From Epiperipatus broadwayi (taxonomy: Eukaryota; Onychophora; Udeonychophora; Euonychophora; Peripatidae), in contig JAQFVV010012394.1 in NCBI GenBank assembly GCA_028023455.1, positions 24,743,963-24,807,962 on the forward strand: 64,000 nt of DNA. Direction: 5' to 3'. The position numbers and the translations under genes were made by a program. Of the stretch, positions 34,620-45,799 are shown piece after piece. The notes beneath the pieces were generated by a model, which was not told the DNA's origin, did not search any database, and worked only from the letters and a program-made list of their open reading frames with translations. Position 1 is the first letter of the stretch. Every line of letters starts with the position of its first letter.

Positions 34620-36030
34620 AGTATAACTTGTTTATCTTTTTTTTTCTTTAAATGAAAATAACATCTTTATTTTTTTGTATGTATATTTTCCAAGTGTAAC
34701 ATGTTTACATCATCATTACTGTGTTTTGGAGAGGGAGATATCATTCAATACTTACAGAATGGTTTTAAAGAATTAGATGCAAAATCATATATGTATTTAT
34801 ATTGTAAAATAATATAAATTATAATATAACCATTGATATTTATAGTTAATAAATCCTTGTACTATTAATCATATTAATTCATATGATTTAACATAAGGGC
34901 TGACTGCAGATTTAATTATTTTATTTGGTTTTCATAAACAATTAACATAAACTTGTGCTATTTGTCATAGGTAGATGTTTAAACAATAAATATTAATGAC
35001 AAAGTTATTTGATTCAAATTTGATATTTTGATGATGAATGTTTTAATGTATTGTTTAATTTGGAGAAAAGAAGTTGCAAATCGTATTTCCAAATCGTATT
35101 TCCTTCAGATTGAAATGAGCTAATATTGTTGCTAGATTTTAATATTTTTTAAATTTTGATAAAGAAGTAATCTCAAGACAAACATGGACACCTCATCCAT
35201 ATAGCAAAATATTAAAATACTTAAATACAGAAATAATGATATTGAGATGTTTTTGCGGCAAATGTCGCTTAGTATTCCAAATTAAATTAAATAATTTTAT
35301 CCAATTAAACATAGCAATATTGTTAACAGCCATTTATAAAATGTAACTGCAGAAAAAAAATAGAGAAAAAAGACAAAAATAAAATGTTTAAAAACAAAGA
35401 AAAACATTGGAATCAGAATACCTGTATATATAATATAATTAAAGAATGACAACATGAATTGTATAAATATGTAAGCTTATTGTTACATTATAAAAAATGG
35501 CCAATAACATGAGACATTTATGGTGACTGGATCCTGCATTAACCTAAGTGAGAGAAGATAGTAAAATAAAGAAAATGAGACAAAGAATAAGAATGATAAG
35601 TAATGTTAGTTATAAACATTAGTGATATTTATTAGTTAAGTTAAGGCGATAACTTTTATCCAGTCAATAATCAAAAGTATCAAGGAATGTTGGGAAATTT
35701 TCCAAAATATTATACATTGATTAAAATTCACTAGAAATACAGTTACAAATTAAACATTATGTGTGATTTTTATCAGATAATAAGTGGCTGATTTAATAAA
35801 AGTATCAAATCTTTGTCAAAATCAATTAATATTGTGTAAGCACTAGGGAATTTGTTTCTAAGAACATAGTTAAATATTTTTTTTTTTTTGAAAAAGTAAA
35901 TGTATTCATGAATTTGTCAGAAAGAATTGCATGAAAATCCGTATTCTAAAGTTTACTTTTACAGATTGCTTATATAATATAGATAACATTGTTATAACAT
36001 CACTTTAAGAGTAATCACTAATAATTAATT
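34620..36030. other. No recognised feature
   Basis: AT-rich, no coding or repeat signal that I can support. Confidence 0.35.
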
Positions 36031-36040
36031 TTAAAATTAA

Positions 36041-36408
36041 ACAAGGCAAAACTCTCCATACAGTAGCACCACTCAGTGCCAATCAGAATAATCAATGGAT
36101 GCCAGAAGGCTTGTGCATAAAATCCCTATTTAGTGCCTACCCATCCAATATCCCAGACTAGTTTTTGGCTTGTGGCCTTTGTCAGTGAGGAGCTTTGGAT
36201 CTGAGAGCACTGCACCTAGATCTTAGGATCTAATGCAACCCTCCAGCAGCCACCCTTTATCTCTATTTAACTACAAAAACATGAGAATTAAATTGAAAAC
36301 ACAATAATATTTTCAATCTAAGCTCAATAGTTTATATAGCCTTCTGGCATCCATTGATTACTCTGGTTGGCACAGGGTGGCACTACTGTATTGAGAGTTT
36401 TGCCTTGT
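36041..36408. mobile_element. MITE-like foldback with long inverted ends (family FB-B)
   Basis: Inverted ends of about 75 bp: the left begins ACAAGGCAAAACTCTC and the right ends GAGAGTTTTGCCTTGT. TTAA lies on both sides (36037-36040 and 36409-36412), as would a TTAA target duplication. Inside both arms lie ATCAATGGATGCCAGAAGG and its complement. Related elements lie at 47608-47960 and 51351-51915, and more distantly at 37891-38240 and 61640-62215. There is no transposase. TTAA duplication suggests piggyBac mobilisation, but the ends do not start CCC/CCY and other copies do not show TTAA, so the class is open. Confidence 0.65.
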
Positions 36409-36419
36409 TTAATAACAAT

Positions 36420-37880
36420 TATGTGCTAGTATAAGAGATAGTGATAATGTGATGTTTAGTGGTTTAATTTTAAAATTATAAATATTTCCTCAATCCAGAT
36501 ATACACTTTAATTTTATTTTAAAAATTAAATATATACAACTAATATAAAGCAATTCATGATTTCCGAAATTATATACCAACACATTCTTTATTCATAAGT
36601 TTATATATGTAAAATAATTCTTAAATAGAACTACAAACTGTAATAAAAACAATTAGGAAAAAACATTATAATCTTTACAGTGCTTGCTTCAAATAAAATA
36701 AAAGCATAATCTGTCACTTATACTTTTACCCATTATTTATAATTTACTGAATGAAATTTTGTAGGACAGGACTATTCCCAACCCCACAAAGACTCAAACC
36801 AGGTGATAAATTCATTTGTGAGTTGTTTACATTGTTTAGTTTAGCTATTTGAAGCATAAATTTGACAATCCTTATTTTGATTTTTATGGTTTATAGTTTA
36901 ATATATGTCTGCAAATGGCAGGCTATAAGGACTTTATTTTTGAAGCAATTGAGCACAGAAATCTTGGGATATCATAAACTTGTTGATGGTAAAATGTGTT
37001 TGATTCTTGCATGAATTTCATTTGTTATATTACAATTATGCATATAAATTTTCAGAAAAAATATGATCTTGGCTTAAAAACTCAACTCCTCATAATATAC
37101 TTCCACTTTTCTTTATTTAATTTCTGATCATTTATTTTTAGCACTCTTTTTTATAATTCATAACAAACCTTTTTTAAAAACTAAAGATTTTAAATTATGT
37201 ATTGTGGAAAATGGATTACTAGGAAATTTTTTTAAAAAAAGATTTAATATAAAACATACAATAAAAAATGGAAGAGGTTTTCCATATCTCTTAATGATAA
37301 GCTTGGCCTCTAATGATGTTCTGTTAAATTTTCTGTAAAGTACTTTTTCTCTATGTGATGGGGAAATATATGTAGAATGGGCAGCCATTTCATGAGGTTG
37401 AATTTGGAAGTTCTGTAATAAACTTCCAGTAATGTAATTGAGTATCTAACTACATTGTATGAGTCACTTTTCTATAAACACAGACCTAGCATTTATGAAT
37501 AGAATAAGCAAATTTTAAAAAAATATGTTTGGATAATAATAATATATTTTCACAGATAGTTAATATTTTAAAGGGGTTGTTTATGAACACCATTTCAATT
37601 TTAACGAATATACAAATTGTTTAGGATATAATTATAGATTTCTTTTAGTTTTTTATTGTATACATAATTCAAGATGTAAGACGTATTATTTATTGATTTG
37701 ATGAAGAGTTACAAATGTTGCTAATGTTGATTTTAGGAACAAGGCTTTGATTTTTGAAAAAAATATCAATTTTTTTTTATGTTTCTATTTTGGGAAAGGA
37801 TAACTTTTATTAGAAAATTATTGTATTCTCATTACTTTTATGCCGTTCAATGTAAACTTTAGTAATTAATATATATCAGA
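36420..37880. other. No recognised feature
   Basis: AT-rich. Short open frames lack domains. Confidence 0.35.
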
Positions 37881-37890
37881 TGGTAATATT

Positions 37891-38240
37891 TAATAAATCC
37901 TTATCCAGTGATGTCCTAACCAGATACCCCAGGCCAGTTTCTAGCATATCACTTTTATCATTGAGGAGGTTTTGGGATATTTTTTAACAACTCATTTGTA
38001 CCTTTTTAGCTTTAATATATAAGCATTAAATCTAAAAAGATCAATGTACATTGTTCAAAACAAATCCAAGTAATTCCTCACTGAAGAAAGCCATAAGCTA
38101 GAAACTAGTTTATGGATATTTGGGTTAGGACAACACTGGATAATGATTTATAAAGCACTACTATTTGGCATCTTTTGATTACAAAAGTTTACACTAGATG
38201 GCATCAAAGTAGTGAATGTAGAAGAATTTGCTAATGAATA
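37891..38240. repeat. Foldback element related to family FB-B
   Basis: The arms about 37891-37966 and 38075-38152 are reverse complements (ATAAATCCTTATCCAGTG with CACTGGATAATGATTTAT; GGCCAGTTTCTAGC with GCTAGAAACTAGTTT). The flank GATGGCATCAAAGTAGTGAA resembles 62105-62125. The motif TTTCTAGC..TATCAC..CATTGAGGAG is shared with 36041-36408 and 61640-62215. Confidence 0.6.
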
Positions 38241-38249
38241 GCAATTGTA

Positions 38250-39120
38250 AGCAAAGGTAATGTAATGTTTGGTTAGTCACGTGATATCGATAATTTTTAC
38301 GGGACTAAGGTAACAAACATTAGCATAGATTTTTTTTTCCTTGTTTCTAGAAGATAACTGACAAATGTATTAAATGAAATAACTAAAGTAAACTGAATCA
38401 TGGGGAAAAGATTTCTGCAAAAGATTTGTGTTATATATTATTATTATTTGGAATTCCTTTGATATTTTTTTTAGAAAGCATTATATTGTATTAATTAATA
38501 GTTAAATCACATCTCATTTATCCGTTTTTGAGTGGGGTGGTGGAGATTATACAATGTAAATCATTCGTTGCAATTCTGATTTCATAGAGGTTTTCCATTT
38601 TTGATTGTGATTATTATGGAATGTAATTGAGTTAATTGAGAACATTTCTCATTTAGAGAAAATATCTCTCTTTAGAAAGTAATCCTTATCCTTAAAATAT
38701 TCCGTAGACTTTTAACGTAAGGTTGTTTTTTTCATTTCTGTAATAAATAAGGATTCGCACTTTAATAGTTTCAGCATAATTGTTTGTTGTTTTTTTTTTT
38801 TGAGTTACTGAAATTAACATGTATGTTTTTAGTGTTTGATTATTTGTTGCTGTTTATTAATAATACATCATAAGATGAGACCTGTCTTCTGAGAACACAA
38901 TTCGTTTCACGTGCAGACACGCATGCAGCGTGAGCTATGGAAGTATTGTTATTCCTTTTCTTTTCTATAAATTTATAACGATTCCTCGTGAATAATTAAA
39001 AGAAATATATTGCATTTGCATACGAAATTGGAAATTGGCATACACACGCACATATATTTTGTCTGTAACTTTGAACCACAATTCATATAATATTTATTTT
39101 TACGTATTTTAATTTATTTT
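38250..39120. other. No recognised feature
   Basis: AT-rich. A less AT-rich patch at 38880-38945 contains CACGTGCAGACACGCATGC but matches no gene I know. Confidence 0.3.
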
Positions 39121-39129
39121 TTATATCCT

Positions 39130-39250
39130 GCGCGGTTAAGTGCAGTGGTAAATTCAGAAGCTGAATCTAAGTTCCTTGGATCGATTCCAATTTTGGCACT
39201 TCCGACGTTCAAACTTCCTATAAACTCCTAAGCAATAAAATCATTCGTTT
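39130..39250 (+). mobile_element. SINE-1 copy (best-preserved single copy)
   Basis: Starts GCGGTTAAGTGCAGTGGTAA (A-box-like), then TTGGATCGATTCC (B-box-like), then GGCACTTCCGACGTTC, and ends CTCCTAAGCAATAAAATC ATTCG. The A and B boxes and spacing fit a tRNA-derived Pol III promoter. A T-rich tract follows. Confidence 0.65.
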
Positions 39251-39646
39251 CCTTTTTTTTTTATCATAATATTTATAGATCTTTAATTGCTTATTTTTAA
39301 GCAATTTTTTATGTATATATATGATATGAAAGTTGATCCATTTATTTAAAAAAATATTTCACATTTTAAAAATTATTTGAAGTGAATTAATCTTTTTCCA
39401 TATTATTTCAATTTGTAATCACTGAACAAGATTCAAATAAAACTAATGAGGAAATAGTTTTTATTTCAATTGCTAACGGCATTCGAAAGAGAGAGAAAAA
39501 GGTATTAGTTAACTCATATAATTCTTCTTTTAAAAAGTTCAGATGTACAGAATACAGATTTATATAGCTATTATATTTGTGTGACAAGGGTTAATTAAAA
39601 AGAAGACAGAGAATACAATATCGAAATAAATAATCGAATGACTTTA

Positions 39647-40240
39647 TTCATCATCATCATCATTTTCAATCATTACCGACCCACTTCAGGATAAAAGTCT
39701 TTCCAAGTTCAATTCGTCTTCTTAGATCTTTGGTCTCTGCTCTCCACATCACCCCAGCACAGTCTTATTTCTTCCAGCCATCTCACATATGGCCTATTTC
39801 TAGGTCTTTTACAATCTCTTGGAATCATGTTAAAGGTTTCAACTGTCTGTCTTATTTTCTCTTCTAGCAATATGTCCAGCCCAACTCTACTTCAGTATTT
39901 TTAATTCTTTCGATGGTGTCAGTAACACCTGTTTGTTCTCTGACCCATGTATCTCATTTTCGATCCCTTCTTGTTACACCTAATGTGCAGCTCTCCATAT
40001 TTTGTTAAGTAGTCTGAAGACTCTGTATTGCTCTTCTATCAAATGTCCAAGTCTCATATCCATAAATAAAAACTGATGAAACATATTTATTAAAAACCTT
40101 CCTTTTCAAACACATAGGCCTATTTCCTTTTAGTAGCAATCTACCAAAAGCACTCTAACCAAGTTTAATTCTGTGATTAATTTCATCCATTATGTTCCTA
40201 TCTATACTAATAAACTGATCAAAGTATTTGTAGTTGTTAG
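39647..40240 (-). mobile_element. RTE-like LINE 3' fragment with (GAT)n tail
   Basis: Minus-strand orientation. The low-coordinate end is a (CATCAT)n run on the + strand, i.e. a trinucleotide tail as RTE elements have. The body shares CAGGATAAAAGTCTTTCCAAG-like, GGTCTTTTACAATC and AAATGTCCAAGTCTCAT-like landmarks with 240-760, 9340-9960 and 11194-11352. The frame is broken. It ends at the left edge of an antisense SINE-1 piece. Confidence 0.6.
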
Positions 40241-40330
40241 GAGTTTATAAGAAGTTCAAACACCAGAAATGAAAATTAAGATCTTACATTCCAGATTCTG
40301 ATATTCTGCACATATGACATTCTTTAATAA
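40241..40330 (-). mobile_element. SINE-1 fragment, antisense
   Basis: The reverse complement includes ATCAGAATCTGGAATGTAAG and TTTCTGGTGTTTGAACTTC, then AACTCCTAAC. It abuts the RTE fragment at 40240. Confidence 0.5.
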
Positions 40331-40339
40331 TGCAAATGA

Positions 40340-41050
40340 TTTGATTGTTAGTAAAATAAAATATTCAAGTGGCCTCACCTAATAATTATACTCTATTTTA
40401 ACTTGCAAGTAATTGAAGTCAGATGTGAAATCATAAATTCCAACAATAAATGTCTTCCTAGTAAAATAAAATTGGGATTTGTTTTAAAAAGTCTAACTTC
40501 CCTTTCTAAATACTAACTTAGCCTCTATCTTATATAATCTCGTTTACAAATAAGTAGCTGAGAAAATTCTCTGCCCTTAATAAGATCTGTCATCTAGTTT
40601 TAAATTGTTCCATAGATATTTGAAATCGTGGATGATAATGAATCCTATATATGTGTTTAACATATATATACTTGCAATTATGATGCAATTTATTTTTAAA
40701 ATATACATATTTAAATATAACAAATAATTATAAAAATAATAAAAAATAGTACTGTTACAAAAATTCAGCACAATAATAAATCTGAAGAAAAAAAGAAGAG
40801 CAGACACATACGACTGACTTAACATATATGGCAAGCAAAATGGCCGACTAAGAAACATTTCATAAGGGCAGCCATATTGATGAGCAGGTGTTTGAAATTT
40901 ATGAATTCCAATTTACAATTTTTAAACATTTTATTTAATACTAGTTCATAATTATTTTGAACGATTTTCATTCTAATTGTTTTATATTATTAATAAAATG
41001 AAATACTAATATTTTAATTACACAAGATTTTTTTAAGATTTGCTATCTTA
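40340..41050. other. No recognised feature
   Basis: AT-rich. The open frame on the minus strand near 40577-40858 is hydrophobic and low complexity and has no domain. Confidence 0.3.
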
Positions 41051-41059
41051 ATATAAACC

Positions 41060-41245
41060 AAGCACTGATTATATATGTGTATGAAAAATGATGATCTGAG
41101 CCAACTGATGAGTGCTGGTTCAGCACGAAATACATATATATTGGAAATCATCTTTTTCACATGGGTGTGGTCATATATATTGGTTGTATGAGATAGAGTG
41201 GATAGCTGAAGGGAGCTTGAAAGACTGTGTTCAAATTCCCTATAT
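41060..41245 (+). repeat. Hammerhead-containing repeat element (copy B)
   Basis: About 186 bp, similar throughout to 30521-30716. The ribozyme (41090-41152) is followed by ACATGGGTGTGGTCATATA and then a tRNA-like stretch with the A-box-like TAGCTGAAGGG (41203-41213) and B-box-like GTTCAAATTCC (41229-41239). This layout (self-cleaving motif plus Pol III-type boxes, no protein) recalls ribozyme-bearing SINE-like repeats of schistosomes and the retrozymes of animals and plants. Whether it descends from one of those or from a Penelope-like element end is not decidable here. Confidence 0.7.
41090..41152 (+). ncRNA. Hammerhead ribozyme, type I, intact core (copy B)
   Basis: All conserved elements are present in order. 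Stem I is GATGAT (41090-41095) with ATCATC (41147-41152) plus CCAA (41101-41104) with TTGG (41141-41144), separated by an internal loop. The core is CTGATGA (41105-41111). Stem II is GTGCT/AGCAC with a five-base loop, with the conserved G-C pair next to the core (41112, 41126). GAAA is 41127-41130. Stem III has three pairs (ATA/TAT) closed by a CATA tetraloop. Predicted self-cleavage is after A41140 (triplet ATA, allowed by the NUH rule). Short stem III and an internal loop in stem I are usual in type I hammerheads of animal repeats. Activity is predicted, not shown. Confidence 0.8.
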
Positions 41246-41699
41246 TATAATAAATAGAATTTATAAATTAAATAATTTATACCCACTATTTAGGGAAATA
41301 AGTAATTTAACTGAGTTAATAAATGGCTTTATTGTTTGAGATTTGAAGTTTAAATGCTAGAAATTCCAGAATTGGAATCATCTGAAGATTTTATAATCCA
41401 GAATTGACACTCTTACAATATATCAATTATTTAATGTTAATCAGTGATTTCTGGACTTTTATTCATGAGAGAAGTTGTAAGTCATGTAACAATAGATGTG
41501 TCAAAGAAAAAAGTCTCTTACTGCCAGATAATTTCAAAAACTTGTAAATATATGTAAAAAGAATGATGTTTTTTAAAAATTCTAGTTTTTGCAGGATAAA
41601 AATAATTACTAGAAACAAAGCTATTCATACTTTGTCAAAGATTTTTCTTTTGGCAACAAAGTATACCAGGTGTCAGTACTAGATTATTGTTGATAATAA

Positions 41700-43015
41700 T
41701 AGACGGCAAGAGGGTGTATGCATTATCACATCTTTTATTTGATGATATCTTCTTGTGCACAGAAAGTAGGGAAGCTGAAGACATGTGCAAGGGGTGGTAA
41801 AAAGATGAGGGTTAAATTTAGTAAAGAAAAATCAAAAGTAATGATGAATGGGAAGAGAAAGATTTTTTTATTGGCAGATATAAAGTTAAATTGGGTGAAT
41901 ATGTATAACTACTTGGGAATCATCTTGAGTAATCAGAGAAATTGCTTGGATGAAAGGGAGAAAAATTAATAAATGGAGCAAAGAAAAGAAAGGGACTGAT
42001 AAAGAAATTAACTGTTTTCATATAATGAATATGATGTCACAAGAATTGTATGGAAGGGAATGGCAGTAGCAGGGTTAACTTATGGCAGTGACGTGTTATG
42101 TGTTAGTAAAGAAGTATTATACTACTTAGAAAAAGTGCAAAGATAAGTAGGAAGACATGCATTAGATGCAGATGTCTAGATGGAAAAAGGAGGTGATTCA
42201 AGGAGAAAATGGGATGGTCAAGTTTTTATATGAGAGATGCAAAAAGCAAAATGAAAATGTGTGTTTGATTGCAATTTATGAATAATAAGAGAATAGCCAA
42301 AATAGTATTCAATTGGGTTACAAATAAAGGATAGGCAACGAGATGGGTGAGAAAGATAGTATGGTATTAGAAGATTTGGATAAGATTTTATGTCAGTATA
42401 CTTGTACAAAAGGTGAGCTAATTATGTTGGAAGGATTGTTGAGTGATATATTGGCAATGAATGAGATAGAAAAATGGATGCATTAATGGGAATTGGAGAG
42501 ATGGTAAATTAGTATGGAGAGTAAAAAGATTTAAATTTGTATAGAAGTAAACAGAATGTTGGGTGCATGTTAATTTACGATAATAACAAGAAAAGTAGTT
42601 TACTATTTAAGGCTCACAAGGGATCGTAAGCAACACAAATTGAGAAATATGGGTGATTTAGTCTGCATGGAAAATATTAGGCATCTACTAATTGAATGTA
42701 AATGCTTATAAGCAGAAAAGATACAAATAATGATATTGTGGGAGAATAAATATTGACAGTGATTATACAGAAACTGGATTCTTGATTTTTATGCTGGGTT
42801 TGGAAAAAGATAAGGGGTATCTAATATAAAGGCCATATAGTGGATGATGTTGTGGAAATGAGATGGATCAAGATAGAGAAGAATATGGGGAAAACTTAGG
42901 GTGGCAAAGGGAAAGGAAGGTGGCTAATGAGTTTCTCTGGGCATAGGGATTGAGAAATTTCTGACTTCGATAAAGGAGAAGCCCTATCGCATAGCATATC
43001 CTACCGCACATCATT
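41700..43015 (+). pseudogene. Decayed LINE reverse transcriptase (LINE-B), C-terminal part
   Basis: Translation across frames shows a degraded RT palm (DDIFLC at about 41736, in the place of the YADD motif). It is followed by a stretch resembling 'KFSKEKSKVMMNG' and YNYLGI (open frame 41718-41969), then a GLTYGSDVL-like segment near 42070 and, near 42670-42710, a zinc-finger-like IRHLLIEC. Many stops and indels. The 3' part (42720-43000) matches 34250-34600, and reversed parts match 48290-48640 and 26585-26695. Its end is followed immediately by LINE-C. Confidence 0.6.
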
Positions 43016-43021
43016 TATTTT

Positions 43022-44356
43022 ATTACTTTCCTTAATAAACCAATTGAAGAAGCATGGTTTGCTTTTATTGGCATTCTGCAAAGCCTTATTAATCATCACA
43101 CTCAGTATCGAAAAGATCCCCTTGCTTTTCTCAAGGATTTAGATGATCTCAGTAACAGGATGAAAGCTTTTTCTGCAGCCTCCCACTCCATTGAAGAAGT
43201 CATTGCTCTTAAGCTACAATATAAAAGCAAACAAAAAGTTATAGCTGACTATCTCTCCATCAAGCGTTCGCGGAATTTTCTTGCACATCAACATTGTTGG
43301 ACAAGGGGATATCTCCGCTGGGCACTTGGAGCCATCAAAAAACCACCTACACCCACCATATTAAAGATTGGTAACAGCTCGTTTGGAGGTGAACCAATGA
43401 TAAATGAGATATACTGCCATTTCAAACAGAGGCTTCAGAAAACCAATCATCATTATTGTGACTGGGTCAGAATGAAGTCTGCAATCAATCATGGAATAAC
43501 TGAGGCTGATTTCAAAGATAAACTTCAAACCATGCCAGATAAAACTCACCCCAGATTACATGGAATCCCCCTGTTTCTGCTTAATCATCTGAGTAATTTT
43601 ACCATTCCCATCCTGCTAAAAATGACAGATTATTTGGCACGGGAGAAAAGGTCGATACCTCACCTATATCCCATTGCTCTAGTTCCCTTTCTTAAGAAGC
43701 ATGAGGATACCCAATCCATACTCAACATCCGCCCCATCTCTATGTCCCCACTCATTATCAAGATTCTGGAAACAGTTATTAAGGAAAAAATTCAAGACAA
43801 GATTTTAAAAGATATTTCACCTTTTCAATATGCCAAGAAGAATTCATCTCCAGTTCTGGCAATGGGACAGATTAAAATTCTTCTGGACCACATCAGACAA
43901 AGTAGAAAACAAGCTGCCATTGCTGTTCAACTTGACATCAGTGCGACTTTTGATTCCATCAACATAAACACCCTTCTACACTTGCTTGAAGAACATCAAA
44001 TACCAAACTCCATAATTCAAATCATTCAAAACCTTTTGGACAACAGAGAAATTACTGTATCCCTAAATGGTAGGTTGTCATCATATTTCAAACCTGGAGC
44101 CTCTATCCCCCAGGGCTCACCCCTGAGTGCGCTTATGTTTATTACTTATATCAATCCACTATTGAAGGCTATAGAACAACAGCTTCCTGGCATATATATA
44201 CCTAGACTGGCTAAAACGATCAATGTGATTGCATACATGGACGATATCATTGTTTTTCTCCCATCATCAAATTTTCTCACTCAGCTTAACTCCATCTTGG
44301 AATGGTATTCCAGTAAATTCGGTCTCTTAATAAATCCATTGAAATCTGCAACATGA
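43022..44356 (+). pseudogene. LINE-C reverse transcriptase, N-terminal and palm part (frameshifted)
   Basis: Open frame through the first ATG at 43160 to the stop at 44354-44356. RT blocks in order: IRPISMSPLIIKILE near 43727 (the RPISL block), LDISATFDS near 43931 (first catalytic Asp region), ASIPQGSPLSALMF near 44098, and IAYMDDIIVF near 44230, with YMDD in the place of the usual YADD. Next comes LLINPLKS, then a frame change at about 44340-44366 after which the protein continues in another frame. The family copies itself by target-primed reverse transcription. This copy is broken by truncation and frameshift. Clade (L1/Tx1-like versus other zinc-finger-bearing LINEs) is uncertain. Confidence 0.75.
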
Positions 44357-44357
44357 A

Positions 44358-45476
44358 AAATCTGTAATGGAAAAAAAAACTGCATCTAAGTTCAAAGCAG
44401 AGCCTCAAAAATTTCTAGGATTTGCACTTGCCAAAACACATACCCAAATGTCAAAAGACATACATAATGAAATCCTATTATCAATGGAAAACTTAACCCA
44501 AAAATTATCCAAAGTCTATCTATCCCTACCTGGGAAAGTAGCCATATTGAATATGAAAATTATGGCCAAAATAAATTATTATGTGCCAATCATCAAACTT
44601 ACCAAAACATTTATCAGAAAAGTAAACACTCTTGCAGCAAGATTATTCTGGAAAGGCAAAGTTGCTGCATTTAGCATTAAGCTCATGCAGCAACATAAGA
44701 AATACAATGGTTTGTCCCTGCATTCTCTCCAGGCTATTGTAGTACAGAAAACTTTCAACTTTATCTCAATAATAATCAAAACCTTTGGATATGAGCAGAT
44801 TCTGGAGCCAGTAATTCCTACTGATAGACCACTGCCTAAAGCTAAGAACTTCATAGACTCATCAATTGAGCTGATTAAAAAATACATGGTCATCACCCAT
44901 GACACATTTGACAATCGAATCAAGATATGGGAAGCATACAGACTAATACATCCAGTCAACATTGACATATGTCCCAAGTTGGGGACTCCCAATAAAAAAC
45001 TCATGACTCTCTTCAGCTTCTGGAGCATGGAGCCTAAATATCTGGATTTTGTACTCAAAATCAATATCAATTCAGTGAGTACCAACTGGTTTCTTGCATA
45101 TAAGAGAGGCATTGTTAAAATTGATCCTATTTGTCCTCTCTGTCATAGGCATGAAGAAACATTTGAACATCTGATTCGCTCATGCCCTGGTCTCTGGATC
45201 ACAAGAAGTACAATTGCCAAGAACCTCAATGTTGACTATTACTTAATCATATCGCTCAATGACAGCATAAGAACAAGATCAATTGCCACAATCAAATTGT
45301 CATTATTTATAAACTATGCAATTTGGACTGTAAGGTGCAGAAAAATATTCAACACCAATGCTTTCAATGAAGAGGCTTTTACCATTAGGAAACTACAAAA
45401 AATGAAGAATCGTGACAAACTGCTAACTCCCAACTCAAGATTTTATGAAACATGGAATCTCATTAAGAACATTTAA
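44358..45476 (+). pseudogene. LINE-C reverse transcriptase, thumb and C-terminal zinc-finger part
   Basis: Continuation of the same protein in a different frame, first ATG at 44367. Thumb-like region FLGFALAKTHTQ, then LSLPGKVAILNMKIM and AARLFWKGK, typical of the C-terminal half of L1/Tx1-type RTs. Near 45130 is a Cys-rich motif, CPLCHRHEETFEHLIRSCP, matching the zf-RVT pattern (C-x2-C ... H-x4-C). Ends near 45474, followed by a 3' UTR of about 300 bp. Confidence 0.75.
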
Positions 45477-45799
45477 TGAACGGAACAGTCTGCTGAACTG
45501 AGTCATTTGTCAGGCAGATTGGGTAAATACACACCGTTATTGATGGACTGCTTAGGTTAAACATTAGACAATGGTACCAGATATCACAGTTATTATCACA
45601 CATTTATTTTATCCCTTATTCTATTTGTATTAATCTATATGTCCTTATGAATTCATTAATGTATATAACATATTCATCTTGCTTGATTATCATTTTTTTA
45701 CACATGTATTAGCTTATATTTTATACTTGTTTCCTTTGTACAATATATAACATATTGATTTTGCATTCAATAAATTATAGAGAAAAAAAAATGTTAATA

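Larger units (their letters stand above)
43016..45790 (+). mobile_element. 5'-truncated non-LTR retrotransposon (LINE-C)
   Basis: Begins inside the reverse-transcriptase ORF (frame open from about 43022), lacks endonuclease and ORF1, and ends with AATAAA (45768-45773) and an A-run at about 45781-45790. Base composition is visibly less AT-rich than the surroundings. This is a typical dead-on-arrival insertion directly behind the LINE-B remnant. Confidence 0.75.

Noticed and set aside
44579-45112. 177-codon minus-strand ORF in LINE-C
   Set aside because: Antisense shadow of the RT C-terminal region.
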